NCBI GenBank assembly: GCA_905250125.1 | Contig: CAJNOL010001115.1 | Location: forward strand, 16,186 to 80,185 | DNA length: 64,000 nucleotides | DNA from: Rotaria sordida | Lineage: Eukaryota; Rotifera; Eurotatoria; Philodinida; Philodinidae | Direction: 5' to 3' | Shown here: positions 11,251-24,392 of the stretch, in pieces | How positions within the stretch are numbered: the first letter of the stretch is position 1 | Layout of the letters: every line of letters begins with the position of its first letter | Notes under the pieces: model-generated | The model's database searches: none | What the model was told of the DNA's origin: nothing | Seen by the model: only the letters and a program-made list of their open reading frames with translations | Translations under genes and position numbers: made by a program

Positions 11251-14200
11251 GTTTTCAAAACTTTCTAGAGAATTGGAAAAATCGGATGGTGAATGATATT
11301 CAATGTTCTGAATAGGAAATTGTTCTCTGTTCAAAGTACTATTAAAAGATCATGATTATCGTAATTTGGATGAAAAATAACCTTTTTCTTAATAACTGAC
11401 TATTTCTGAACGGGTAAATGGAAAACTGAGTTTGAAACAATCAAAATTCCCTCAAAACAAGCTCAATGCGTTTAACCGTCTTGGATACAATCTTCTTTCA
11501 AAACATTCATGGTGTGCTTTTCTGATTAGAATTTCTTTACTGTACGTTGCTGTTAGCAGAAAACTGAATTTCTAATCAATTCTGTCCTCTCATACTATTT
11601 CTGCACTTTTCACAATAATGGCTCAACAAACAACATAATATACTGTTTAGCTGAAAGAAATAATTGAAAACCCTGTTAGATTCATATTTTTCTTTATTTA
11701 TTATGATAAGTAAAAATCTGTGCTTTTCCACAAAAAAGGAAAAAAAATAAAGCAAAATAACAACAAAGAAACAACAACAAAACTAATAATAGGAGATCTG
11801 ATATTCAATACTTGGAATAAATCATCACTTTCAAAAGTAAAAGACCCAACAATCATTACATATGACTAGAAAAGGAAGAGAATAATAATAATAAGAAGAA
11901 TCGTTCATCCATATATATGTTATATAGACGGTGGCCATGACAAAATCTGTGTTGCATTTCGCCGTAATATTTGCATTAAAATTTTTAAGAAATGCAGAAA
12001 TTATTAAAATGATTGTCACGATGCGAAGTCTACGAAAGTGTAGACCAACGAGTATTTCGATGGTCAATAAGATCCATTTTTCATACGTTTTTCTGAAATA
12101 AAAACACAGAAAATGTACATCATTCATTTATGAATAATAGAAAGCGAAAGCAGTATTAACGTTGAGATAACAAAATAAGGTCTTCGAGTGGAAAATAGTT
12201 TTTCGACTGCAACTATGCTCATTGTATTGTTCATAGCGATTAGTCTGATTCCCTAACTTGGCTTGAATCTGTGGACCTTTTAAGGTTGAGCTGTGAGTGT
12301 TATTTTACTCGTTTCTCAAACTGTTATAAGGTATGTCAGAAAAGCAAGTGAATTAATTGTTTTTCATCTGAAAATTGCCATTTGGATAAATCTCATCGTT
12401 AATAGAATGTCCTAAAAGTTACCGTCAAAATATATCTTTCCATCTCGAGATATTGAGTTCTTTAAGGATTCATATTTTAATTAAAAAAATTGGAAACACT
12501 TGATCTACTTAAAATACCAATATTTCGAAGAAGCATTCGTTCGAGCTGAGTTTTGCGGTAACATCTGACAACGATGAGACCCGTCTGTGTGCCAAAGTTT
12601 AGACTAACTTCAAAGACTTAGATATTCAATCGTAGTTACAATATCACACAACTGACTATAACCGTTTTAATGACTACAGTGCCGATCGAAAAGAAAGTTC
12701 ACACTTGGAATTTTCCCCTTGGGATCAGTAGTCCATTAGCATGTTAGTTGTAATGTGAGTGAAAGAAGCTTTGACAAACTTACAGCTTATCTGTTGTACT
12801 CATATTTTTTTATATAATTTTTCCTTTGACATTTCTTCGTATATTGACAATTGTCCATTGTCAGAAACTTTGGAGTCAAAGTTGTAAGCTTGGTTTCTAA
12901 AATGTATGAATCAAAGCATGGAGTAAATGTTGAATTGACTAGAAAAAATTTGAGTCTTGATTTTTGAAAATATTGATGTAAACAGTGAAGAGGTTATGAT
13001 TTTTTAGCACTGGCTCATTTGCTAGTGGAGTTCTTTTGAGAACTGAGTAATCATGAACAATCGAAAGGCTGACAGGGCTATATTTTCTTTGCTGACTCCT
13101 TGCAGTTCGGTTAGCTGATATATACTATATATATATATCGGATAGTCGAAATTAAAAGGCGGTATCAGTATTTCATCAATGTTTTTTCAATTTTTTGCTC
13201 ACTAAGGTCGGAACAATTTTTTAAACAATTTCTTCTTTAATTCTCTTCAAGAATGCTTTAAAACAGTTGATGTTAGATAGGAAGTGAGAAAATCAATATA
13301 AAACTATTTTAAGGCTACAACATGTTGAAACTTCTAAGCGGTTTATTCAAGGGATTCCGACTGTTTCCTATAGTTCTACAAATTGAAGAAATCCTGATAC
13401 AGGTCGTTTGCATAAATCAGAATCTATTTTTTGTGGCGAACAGTAAAGTAAGTGTCAACAACGATTCATTTTAACTCAACAAGAGATTTTTACAAATGTG
13501 CCAAAAATTGAACAGATTTAGTTTATTTTTACATCTCGTTCATTACGGAAAAATATCGTAATCAAAGTCTCAAGTTTTGTTGCTTATGTCCCCTTAAATT
13601 AAAAGCGAAAATTAGCGTAAAGGATTCATCGTCGATTGATGTGTGAGATTTTCTTGATCATTTCCAAAATTTTCTTTCGAAAAAGCAATTTTTGCAAAAC
13701 TCGAAAAAGACGCCATATTTATCCTATAATAAACTTTCTGATGCAAAACAAATTTGATTGCAATTGAATGGCAGGTTCTTCCAACTCTGCAAAATAGCTT
13801 CTATGTTTTTAGTGCCTCGCTCTACGTACCAATAAACAAAACAAAGAAACTTGTTCTTTTTCAAGAATGTTGACTATGTTAAAACTTCCGAATATTATTT
13901 TTTGTTCAATTATTCAGATTTACAATTCGACATAACCTATTCTCATATTTTCTTGGAGAAAATGAAATGGAAATCTTTCACAAGTAGTTCAAGTCTTCAA
14001 CAATGAAAAATGCAAGAAATATCAATAAGATACTAGCATGAAAATTTTATCTAGATTACCCGATAATAATGAGACATCGTGAATAGATCATATGAATGAA
14101 ATTACAGGCTTTTTTGGTCTATCTGTAGTGGTTGATGAGGGAAAAACAATAAGGAAAGTGACATTGTCCTTAATTTCATTGGTGTGTTACATATCAATAT

Positions 14201-14954
14201 TACCAGTTATAAACAAAAGAAGGCATTTATTTCACTAATATATATGGAGTACATGGACAGTACTAACAGATATTCTCAGTAAGGATGGCATTTTAAGCTT
14301 ACTTTAAACTTTAGCTATTTAATTAGAGTATTTTTAGAGTTTAAATGCCATCTTTAAATCTGACTGGGATTTACTACTTATGAAAGAAATATAGTCGGGA
14401 ATTTCTGATATTATACGTCGTAATTTCTACACTAGTTGTTGAAATAGTTTCTACGAAATTCTAGCCACGATTAATAGTTTGTCTTCGCTTCCATTCAATG
14501 TGATTAATCGACCTTTTATCATTGTCTTATTTTACAGTCCTCTTCTAATTACATTCTTTTTATCAAGCATGCCTAAACTCTGCATTAATGAACGAATATA
14601 TGTGGCAGATACATAAGTAGATTAAAATGTAAAGGGAAAGTTCATGCGAAATTTGTTACAAACTCAATATAAATTCAGTTCTATTCACTTTCACAGAAAC
14701 TTTAGAAATTTTACTGATGCCTACTATATTCACAGTGAACTCATAATCATCAAAATTTTTCAGGGTCAGGCTACTGCCATGATTCTTAAAAAACTATTCC
14801 GCAATAACTTTTTGAAGATTTGACAATAGGTCAACCGTTCTTACTCTGACTGCACTATCTGATTTACAGCTCATGTTCTTTACGAAGACGTATTGATAAT
14901 TGATAGGGGCTTGAAAGACTCCGTCAAATTCTTAAAAATTCTTGGATTACAGTT
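11251..14954. other. Gene-poor intergenic DNA
   Basis: About 3.7 kb. A minus-strand ORF at 11831-12127 is preceded by an acceptor-like site near 12092 but matches nothing I know. A small inverted repeat around 14286-14352 has arms ATGGCATTTTAA and TTTAAATGCCAT. Nothing else I can support. Confidence 0.45.
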
Positions 14955-17095
14955 TTTCATAAAAGTAGCTATCGCTCTTTTGAAATGCCATCGTTTTCCA
15001 TCATTTTGAGTTGATATTTTGAGAACGTGCTAGTCTCAGTGCACCCTGATCAGAAGCATTGTCCTGCCTTCAATTCGTTGATATTGGCTAGAGTTATGAG
15101 TTCAACACTATTACCATCTTGTGAAGATCATATCTCAGTCATTTTTTGACATTCATTTTCGCACAATCTTTCATCCGAAACTCGAGTGACGCATCTATCT
15201 TCAATGCGAATTTGCTAAGGAATCAGTTCAAAACTAGAAAGATCTGATCATCGTACTGAAAATCTTCGTTAAGCAGTAGTGAGTCTCGATTTTGAGCCTG
15301 GTATTAGGGCTGATTAATTTACGTTTAAAATAATAATTAAATCCAGGCATAAATTTTAAAAAATTTAAATTTAATATGTAAACTTAAATTCCTTTAAATT
15401 GATTTAAATCCAATCAAAACTAATTTAAATCCAATTGAAATTATATTATATCACTTTTAGTCGAGTTAAATTTAAGTTAAACTAATTTAAATGTAATTTA
15501 AATTAATTTAAGTTAAATTTAAATTTGTTTGGTTGTCTCTTGGAAAAAAGCAACCTTTCATCTCGAAAGTATGCTATCAAACATATTTTTATGAGTATTT
15601 TTGTATCAATAGAAAACAGCAGCAACGAAGCACGACTTTTTTATATGGAGTCTTTTGTTCCGATGATCGGATTTTAACATATGATATCAGTTTATTTTTT
15701 TAATTTTTATTTAGTTTTTTTTGAAGTCATGTATTCTGACAATAGAGATGATCAATTTAAATTTAAAAAAAGTTATTAAATCCAGAAATAAATTTTGAAT
15801 TTATTCCACATGAAAATTTAAATTAATTTTAAATTTAAATTGACAAGAATTTAAGTTTAAAATAAATTAAGAGGATAATACCACTTCTACCTAGTATCGA
15901 TAACTCAAGCTGGTCTCGATCAATTCAGTTGAAAAACTTAGTAATATATTATTATAGGCCTGAAAGTTTCTGATGAAATTCTCACAACCGTAGATCAATG
16001 TAGAGACGTGATAGAGCCATCGGAAAAACTCATCACAGCATAGCTTACCAACTGATGGAAGTGTAGTATTATGCAACGAGCTTGAGATCCAAGAAATTTG
16101 GTATATATGTTTGCAAGAGCTAAAAAAAGTAAGAATAAATCATTCGAATACGAAACGGCGAACGAACATTTTCTTAGATGATATTTCATTTAGACTTGTT
16201 CCACGAACGAGAAACAGTGTATCTAAGCATAAAGTATGTCTTTATTTCGATAGATTTGGTTCCAAAACCATTTTGCTGATATCATAAGATTTTTGCTTCA
16301 TCAATTACATTTGTCTTTATGTCATCTATGATGCGCTGACTCAAAAAGAGCTTTTTCTCATCACTAAATGTCAAATGACTAGTAGAGAAGAGCATCATGT
16401 GCATAGATGCGATGTTTATCGTTTTTTGAACAAGTATAAATGAAATACCATCTAAGGAAATGTTTGTTTATCATTTCGTATTCAAATGATTTATGGCTGC
16501 TTGTTTTTAAGCACTAACTGCAAACATGTATACCAAATTTCTTGGTTCGGAAGCTCGTTCATAATATTACAATTCCATCAATTGCCACGCTGTGCTGCGG
16601 TGAAATTTTCCAATGATTCTATCACGCCTCTACGTTGAGCTAAAGTTATAAAAATTTCATAACAAATATTTGGGTTTATGATAACATATTACTAAAACTT
16701 TAGATTGCATAGATTGAGACCAGCTTGAATTATCGATACCAGATTCAAAATCAGGGCTTACTACTACTTAATGAAGATTTTCAATACGATAGTTAGATCT
16801 CCGTTATTTTGAACTGATTGGTTAATGAATTCTTACTGAAGATAGCCGTGTCACTGCGCTTCTGAATGAGGAGTTACACGAAAATAAATGTAGAAAAATG
16901 ACCGAGATATGCTCTTCACAAGATAATAATAGTGTTGAACTGATAAATTTAAAGAATATCAACGGATTGAAGACAGGATGGTGCTCTTAATCAGAGTGCA
17001 TTGAAGTCAGCACATACTTAAAGGATTAACTCAAAATGATGGATAACGATGGCATTGAAGAGTAGCTTTATAGTAGCTAATTTCTGGAGTTCATT
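14955..17095. repeat. Very long foldback with nested insertion
   Basis: An imperfect inverted repeat over 2 kb long. The left arm runs from about 14955 to 16240, interrupted at 15305-15897. The right arm is about 16385-17095. Paired landmarks include ATGCCATCG (14992) with CGATGGCAT (17043), CTCGATTTTGAGCC with its inverted partner near 16745, and GATTTATGGCTGC near 16488 with its partner near 16130. Arms of about 650-700 bp make this the largest palindrome in the window. No transposase is seen; short ORFs in the arms (e.g. 15891-16189, minus) are not recognisable. Confidence 0.75.
15305..15897. mobile_element. Nested AT-rich insertion in the foldback left arm
   Basis: Sequence with no counterpart in the right arm, so it arrived after the palindrome formed. 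It is bounded by GTAT at 15301-15304 and again at 15894-15897, a possible 4-bp target duplication. It is dominated by TTTAAATT-type palindromic tracts and repeats an AATTAAATCCAGG-like segment near both ends. No ORF. Confidence 0.55.
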
Positions 17096-17427
17096 TCATA
17101 CAGAATTTCGAAAAGTTTTCCTCTCAAAAAAAAAACAATCGCAACGATACGAAAATAACACTATAAAGATTTAGAGGTTCTACCTGAGCACTAGAAAATT
17201 CGCTCAATACTCCTGACTACGAACGCTTTCCAAAGAGACTGGACTTTCGAAAGACATACACTTACTCGTTGAATTTGTGTGAAATCTTGTATGTTTATCA
17301 GCATAATAACACTGTAATCTATCGATCTTGTTCTATGAGTGAGAATAACGCGCTCTGTTGCCTATATATTCACCGCAAAATCAGGTCGATGTTTGACTAC
17401 AAATATCTATATATAGACTAATAAAGC

Positions 17428-17658
17428 ATGATTTATTTATCATATATTGCCTTTGTTTCATACAAATATTACCGTCGTTTTGCTTGCTCTGTCCCTGATC
17501 GTTCCCATCAATTAATCGACGTTGATGAAGAGGCAGTTGAATATTCGCTAAAACATGCACTATGTGACGTAGTCACCTGTTTTTATTCTACATTCATTGC
17601 ACAGAATCGACAAAATATTGTAATTTCATTGGCCATCGTTTCTCCTTCAATAGCATAA
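17428..17658 (+). pseudogene. Possible Ty3/gypsy-type pol fragment
   Basis: A 76-codon open stretch contains YKYYRRF and, about 20 residues on, EYSLKHALCDVV. In Ty3/gypsy polymerases the RT thumb begins (S/N)YYRRF and is followed by an A-F-x-x-L-K-x-A-L block ahead of RNase H. The order fits, but the spacing is short, as if partly deleted. No LTRs, integrase or catalytic residues were found nearby. This is a weak call from motif resemblance. Confidence 0.3.
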
Positions 17659-18367
17659 TCTTGGTCAAGTCAACCCAAAACAACATTTTCACACATTACG
17701 GAGGCTATCTGTTTTACATATACAACCACAAGCACAGCCTTCTGTTATTGAAGAATCTAACAGATAATCTATTCCCACTCCACAAAACTAAACTCTTATC
17801 AACTAAAAAGCATTTTTGAGAAACAGCGGATTTGTTTAAGTATAGTACTTGCATTATATTAAACAAAAGATCATCAACAACGTGTATCAGAACTAGAAAT
17901 GAAATACGTATATATATTTCAGAAAAAAAGCCAGGTTTCTTGAATAACAAGCTAGACTAAGATCTATCGGAAAGCTTTTAATTCTTTTTTAAATATCTAT
18001 TCTCATGAATCTACAATAGTAAAATGATATAAGAAGGAAAACAAGAAGTTAATTATGAACACCAATAGTATTCAATCATATGAAGATATTCGTGTGAATC
18101 TCAGTGTTACTGATGTCATGGTTTTGCAAACTGCTGTACTTTTTATCATTGTCTAAGTAATCGGTATATCATCTATTGATAATTTATTCATTCGTATTTA
18201 ATTCATCATAAAATTGAGATCAGGCACCTTTTCAAAATGCTTACTAGATAAGTTTTGTTGAACATAGCAATCAAATGAAATCGCTGATCGTTATGAACAC
18301 TATTCTGATCAACTTTCTAATTTTACTTTCAAAAAAAAAAAAATAACATTGAATAAAGCAAATATAG
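17659..18367. other. Intergenic DNA
   Basis: AT-rich stretch between the possible pol fragment and the 3' end of the Penelope-like element. No gene or clear repeat seen. Confidence 0.4.
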
Positions 18368-20445
18368 TTATACATTTTGATAAAGAAGACTAACTTCAAA
18401 CAAAGTCCTGTTTGTTAGAATTGGTGAATTAAGTCGATCAAATTGTTGTATTATATTATTAATTTTTCTTTTTACTAAATTAGCTGCATATGAATTTTTG
18501 ATTAATGGTTTTTCAATTAAATTACATTGTTCTATTAATAAAGTTTTTGATGAACAAATATTTAATGTACAAAATGTTTGAGTTTTTATTAAGCCTATTT
18601 TATATTTCTTTGCTTGGCAGCTGAACCATTTTAATAATTGATCTGTATGTGTTTTCTTTTTGTGAATTGTTGTTTCAAATTTTTTACGTTGCTTTATCAC
18701 TTTTACATCTAAGAATGATAATTCAGAATCTTCTTCGATTTCATTTGTAAATCTGAGAGTCGGATTTAATGAACTAGCGTAATTTAATAATTTTTCAATA
18801 TTACTTTATTTTCCATTTAAAATAATAAATGTGTCGTCGATGTATTTTCTATAAAATTTAATTTTGTTATTATCTTCCAATTTTCCTAATCCCTATTCGA
18901 TATGTTCCATGAACATATCAGTTAGTATGGGAGTCAAAGGACTACCCATACTGACTCCATCTACTGATAAATATAATTTATCATAAATTCTGAATAGTAC
19001 ATTGTTCACAGCTAAATCGAGTAAGCGAAATCTTTTTTATTTAATTTTGTACATTCATTATCTTGTTGTTTCTTTTTCATAAATATTTTAATAGGTAAAT
19101 AAATTGTTTCATGAACTGGTATATTTGTGAAGAGCGGTTCAACATCTAAACTTAACATTAAATCATTTCTCTGTGGTTTTTGTTGTTGGATCAGTTTAGC
19201 AAATGTAGATGAGTCTTTAATATATGATTTTAGTTTCGTTCTTGCTTTTTCAAGTAATGTTGTTAAATATTTAGCTAATTTATAGTTGTAGTTGTTTGTT
19301 GTAGAAATGATCGATCTTAAGGATATTTCTTGTTTATGAATTTTTGGTTGATAATATACGACGGCACACCTTGATCCAGATGTTCTTATGAAATTATAAT
19401 CTTGTTTAGTCAACCTCTTATACTTTTTAAAATCATATATACGATAATTTAATTTATTTTCCATCTTTTCCATAATATTTTCAATTGTATTTTGATTTTC
19501 AATTTCATCTATATCTTTCATTTTTTGACATGTTTCGCCTGTTGATCGTAATTCTTCCACTTTAATTTTATATTGTTTATTATCTATAGTAACACATAAT
19601 GATCTTCTATCAGCTTCCATCATAACAATAGTTTCATCTCTCATTAATACTTTTAATGTTGTTAATTCACTTGGATCAGTATTTATAATTTACTTTTTTT
19701 TGTTCATTTTTAACGATTGATAAGCTGCTCCTTTTGTACCATTAAAAATACATTGATCTAAAGATTTTATTTCTGATTCTTCTAGTTGTTTTAAGATGTT
19801 ATAAGCCAGCATTTCAATATTTGTTTTAAATTTGGTAATGCCTTTGATTTTTGCTTCAATACAGAACTGTAAATCTTATAATACAATAGATTCTTCTTCA
19901 GCAAACACTTCACGAGACGAGATATTGTGCATAACTTTTTTGACATCAACTTGGTCTAATTTAATATTACCTTTGGATAGATGTTGTATTTTATCTTTAT
20001 GAATTGTTCTAATTTTTGTTTCTTCTTTTTGTTTTGATCTATCAAAATGTTGTTTTAATAGTTGACATTCAAATGCATTGATTTTATCATTAATTGTTGA
20101 TAATAATTTTTGATTTTGTTCTTCTAGTTTGTATATTTGTTTGCATTTGTTATAATATTCGAATTGTAAATAATACCGTTGATGTTGTTGATAAACTTCC
20201 TGATTCATATACGTTTTATTCTAAAATTTATATTTGACGAACTTTGGTGTTAAATTATACATTAAACCAATTCTGACAAATTCACTATCACATTTCGTTT
20301 TTAAGAGTTTTAAGAATAGTTTTTCATAACTTCTTATATCTTTCACTATATCTTTCTCATAATTTGAATACAGGTGTTTAATAATATGGATTTCGTTCAA
20401 TGAAATATTTTTTAAATAGACTAATAACGAATAATAAGAGTTCAT
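18368..20445 (-). pseudogene. Penelope-like retroelement (reverse transcriptase), broken
   Basis: A minus-strand retroelement remnant in several frames, disrupted by stops near 20221, 19876, 19690, 19012 and 18898. The 5' part (20445-19876) is Lys/Gln/Glu-rich, with a coiled-coil-like segment. The RT core follows: LSLDVEPLFTNIPVHETI (about 19170-19105), a GSPLTP motif (about 18946-18929), then the catalytic YIDD at 18844-18833, followed by TFIILNG. Beyond it comes FLDVKV, then KKTHTDQLLKW near 18655, the thumb-type block typical of Penelope-like elements. The frame ends at 18368 with no GIY-YIG endonuclease visible. This fits the endonuclease-lacking Athena-type elements known from bdelloid rotifers, or a 3' truncation. 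It is inactive as it stands. Confidence 0.82.
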
Positions 20446-20477
20446 TGATCATTTTATTTGAATTTGTTTAAAAAAAA

Positions 20478-20730
20478 ACTTGTGAATATTTCGGACCAAT
20501 CTTCAGTCCATTTTCAGCACAAGTGACAAGTAAAAAATAAAAAAATTTTAAAGTATAACTATTCTTTTCTTTTCTTTTCCATTGAAATGCCACAAGTAAA
20601 CATTTCCCCCCTTGCATTCCAATGTAAACGGAAAGAAAAGAATAGTTATACATTAGAATATTTTTTATTGTTTACTTGCCATTTGTGCTGGAAATGGACT
20701 GAGGATCAGTTCGAAATATTCCCAAGGTTT
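20478..20730. repeat. Large hairpin with hammerhead-like core motifs next to the Penelope-like element
   Basis: Arms of about 95-100 bp (20478-20575 and 20625-20730) fold back on each other. A further inner hairpin lies around CATTGAAATGC / GCATTCCAATG. Each arm carries CTGANGA, 7 bases, then GAAATATTC. In the left arm it is on the minus strand (20506-20489, N=A). In the right arm it is on the plus strand (20699-20716, N=G). CUGANGA plus GAAA is the hammerhead ribozyme core, and hammerheads are known in the terminal repeats of Penelope-like elements. The 7-base stem II is too short for a standard fold, so this is a degenerate or minimal candidate. Confidence 0.5.
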
Positions 20731-21309
20731 TTGAATAAATTCTAATAAGATAATCAATGCACTCGTATTATTCGTACTTATTCTATTTTAAATATATTTT
20801 ATTGAATGAAATCCAAACAAAATAACAGCGTTGAATTTAGCAAGTTCAATAAAAATTATATCATTCGAAAGAGCATAAAAAGCTGAACAAAACATACTAA
20901 TTTTCTCAAAGGAGTACTCTTAAGTCTCCAGAAAAAATTATTAAAACAAATTTTACAGCAGAAATAACGAGGNNNNNNNNNNNNNNNNNNNNNNNNNNNN
21001 NNNNNNNNNNNNNNNNNNNNNNNNNNNNNNNNNNNNNNNNNNNNNNNNNNNNNNNNNNNNNNNNNNNNNNNNTGTGATTCATCATTTTAAATGAGATTTA
21101 GTTTAAACTACCTCATGAAAGTCATTTTTCGATGTCAATATGGTGTAAAACTCTAGGAACTTTCTGAGTTCAACTCTGTGAAGTTGTCATAACCTTTACT
21201 ATTTAGCATCGATAAATCCCATTTTCGACGCGCTTTAATTTGGTATAAAATTTGTTATGAATACTATTGGAAATCATGGCGTTAGCCCCTGGAAAAAAAA
21301 TTTTACCCA
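20731..21309. other. Intergenic DNA containing an assembly gap
   Basis: Non-coding flanks on either side of the N run. No supported feature. Sequence lost in the gap could include the rest of the GPCR fragment that begins just after it. Confidence 0.4.
20973..21072. other. Assembly gap (100 N)
   Basis: Exactly 100 N bases, the usual placeholder for a scaffold gap of unknown size. Distances across it are not reliable. Confidence 0.99.
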
Positions 21310-21411
21310 TCCTGTATATTTATATATGGTTTTCGACGAGATGTACACAATTTATTATTATTATCATGCTTTAGAAAACGACCTATTGAAGTGGTTCCAG
21401 ACAATACATGA
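21310..21411 (+). pseudogene. GPCR 3' fragment (end of TM7 plus tail)
   Basis: Plus-strand reading gives CIFIYGFRRDVHNLL, then a short basic tail and TGA at 21409-21411. The intact receptor at 25643-26783 has ISVYGFRRDVRQLI at the same place, so this is the C-terminal end of a paralogue. I see no TM1-TM6 upstream before the gap. It is a truncated copy, or its remainder is in the gap. Confidence 0.6.
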
Positions 21412-24392
21412 ATTGAAAACCAAGTAGATGGAATATTGATAAATTCAGGACCAGCTAAAAGTGCAATGACCATATTACGTGCCATACCAAGCTAAAAGTT
21501 TCTTTTTATTATGCATGTGTAAAACAAAATTATAAATTATTTTTTTTTTCATATGTTTTGATCATCTATTACATGTTTTCTAAAGTTCAGATCGTAACTA
21601 TACCACACATGTATGGTGTAAGTTTTTGAAATAAAATATTTACTACTGTTTTGATCTAAATAAATTCTTTTATTTGAAAATCATACGAAAAATTTACAGC
21701 TTCGCTTATCAATATTGGAATTTGAAAGTGTATTAGTTTCCAATTTTAAATAGATATGAAGAATAAATATTTTAGATGTCTATTGTGTAGTATCTTAATT
21801 TATACAAAATCGAAAGATAATAGTTGAAAACTTTATTGTCATAGTTGTCGACCTGATAATGATGTTTAGCGCATTAGTTTTAAATGATAGAATGAATACA
21901 AAACGATTTATTGGATTGATTTTATTTGTTTTCAATGGTTTTCACTAATTTATGGAAGCAATATCAGCGACAGAATATTTTAAAAATCAGTCCACGTAAA
22001 CTGCGACTATCATTTTAGAGAACGTGCTCAATTGAAGTCGACAGATTTTGTTCTATTTATGATATGTTCCAGAGGAGAGAGTTTTACGAATTTTCTTGCA
22101 AGCGATTTTCAAAAATATTGAAATATGAATATTTCATGATTTTTTCTTACGGATAACACTAAAAACTTGAACATTGAAGAAGCTATTTTAATAGACTCTA
22201 TATTTTTAAGGGATTTCATAAAAGAAGCAAAAATCATAATTTCAGACAATTGTTAGAATTCATATTTAACAATTGGAGCACGATATTTAGCTGAAATGTT
22301 TACTGTTACTTGTATCAATAAAGAAACATGTCTAGTAAAAGCTTCAGCTTTCTATCATCTTGTATTCATCTAGGAGATCCTTTTCAAAACTGAATTTTTT
22401 ATGAGAATCATGGTTTTGCGACAAGATTATCTCCTAAGAAATAGAGAAGTTTGGGTACTGATGTTCAGAAATTAGATGTCACCTCTGAAATCTACAATCC
22501 TATGTAAGAATCAGCCTCATATCTCTAAGAACATCTGAGAACATGGGTCGCCTTTAGAATTAAAATAATGAATGTAACCAGAGGATAATCTTAAGTCTGA
22601 ATTTCTAATGAATGATACTATCTCCGGTTTCTAATCCTTAAAAGACGAGTGATAGTTGTAAGACTTGTCTCAAATTGTTTCCCATTTATAAGTCACAGTT
22701 GGTATTTTAAGACCTTGAATAAGTAGTTTTGGAGCCAAAGGAGGTAGACAACTTTGTCTTTCACGTCGATACATGATATTAGAAGTAACTTTTTGTCGGA
22801 AACTATTTATATAGAAGCAAGACATAGAAATGCCACACGTCGTGGTGCTCTGTAATTTCATTTTTTCAAAGATTTCGAATCAAAAACTCTGACTTTCTGT
22901 AGCTTGACCGAATTGAATCTCATGTCTATGAGCTAATACATAGTGCAGATGAAAGAGCACAGTCGAAAGCCTAAGTCTTGTTTTTCCATGGAATAGAAAA
23001 ATGTTGAGACCAAATGAGATGGACCACGTTAAATACTCGTGTAATGGTTACATAGGAACCCCAGTAAATTTGGGGTTCATTATAGTTTTACTCCAAAACA
23101 TCGTAAGTAGTTGAGAATCACGGATATTAGGTTTTCAAGAACAGTTTTTTAGATAAACAAGAGTGCAGTCATTAATTATGAGTTTCATATATTTCAATCT
23201 GTGTGAAAACAGGATTTTGGAATCTCATACTATGACGTTAGTGCCTGGTTATTTGCTCAGTACGAGTGCACGACTATTGAATTTATGTTGGACAACATTT
23301 TCTAAATGAACAATTAATTTTTGGCTACATCTTTCAACATATAAAGTCAGCATACAAATGCATTTTGTCCGTATCATAATGTTCTACAGTTTTTGAAATA
23401 CCTGATTTGAATTATGGATGAGTGACATTTTCAAAGAAATGCTACATAAAAATTCTACTACTCATCGTAGTAGACTCATATCTTATAGGATACTTTGTTT
23501 ACTCTATAAATAAACACTTAGTAAAGGTTCATTTTTTACATAGATAAAACTTCCTACAAAATATGGGCCTACTACGAAACCTGTTCAACATCACTTTTGA
23601 GATAATATTTGAGCAATTAATAATTCATCAATAGTTCACAACGTAATCTTTGTTCTTTATTTTTATTTTGAACATAGTATGTTCGTGTATTTTATTTCAT
23701 TTAGAATCATTTGTTCAGCATTTAGTTTGCATGATTATATGATTCATGCCTCATGATAGGTCTCAAGGAAACGATTACAACAACTACTTTTTGATCCCTA
23801 CTATGTTTTTATTTTATATCAGATATGTTCGCCGCTATTTTTTTTTAAGTTCTAAAAAGAAATGTTGCTGGTGAATTTTGCGAAAAATGATCATCATATA
23901 CTTATTTTTATCTTTCTATAATTAGAAGAGAATACGTCATACAGTATAATGTTACTTGAAACATCAGAGACAGATTCAATTTTCATGTAAACAAATTTAG
24001 TTAGAGATTATTCCATGTTTCTATATATAAGCTGATTTTGTCGAGTTTCACAGCGTATGAAACATCTTGTATGTGAATTATCTCGTTCGAGTTTCTCGGT
24101 ACCTGAAATAATTAAACATAGAGCTCCTAATCTGTTCTCGAGTTCAATATAGGCTAAATACATATAACATGAGCTATAAAAAAAAACTATACGATAAAAA
24201 CTTGGAATACTTACACTTTGATTCTATCAAACCGACTCAGAGTGTTGTATATGAAAGAGGAATATTTGAGTTTTTTTTTTCTTTTAGACTAATATCATGA
24301 ATAAATACTGCTTTGAAATACCATGATTGTCTTCTCTAAAGATATAAAACCTGTCGTCAAGTAAAAGAAAAAAGTGTGAAGCATTCATAGAT
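21412..24392. other. Gene-poor intergenic DNA
   Basis: About 3 kb of AT-rich sequence with only short accidental ORFs, e.g. 22670-22861 on the minus strand. No RNA gene or clear mobile element recognised. Confidence 0.45.

Noticed and set aside
11831-12127. 98-codon minus-strand ORF with an acceptor-like site
   Set aside because: Hydrophobic, AT-driven composition; no motif, no partner exon, no recognisable family.
12667-12702. Terminal-repeat-like start CAGTGCCGATCGAAAAG
   Set aside because: Looks like a Tc1-type end, but no inverted partner was found in the following 1-2 kb.
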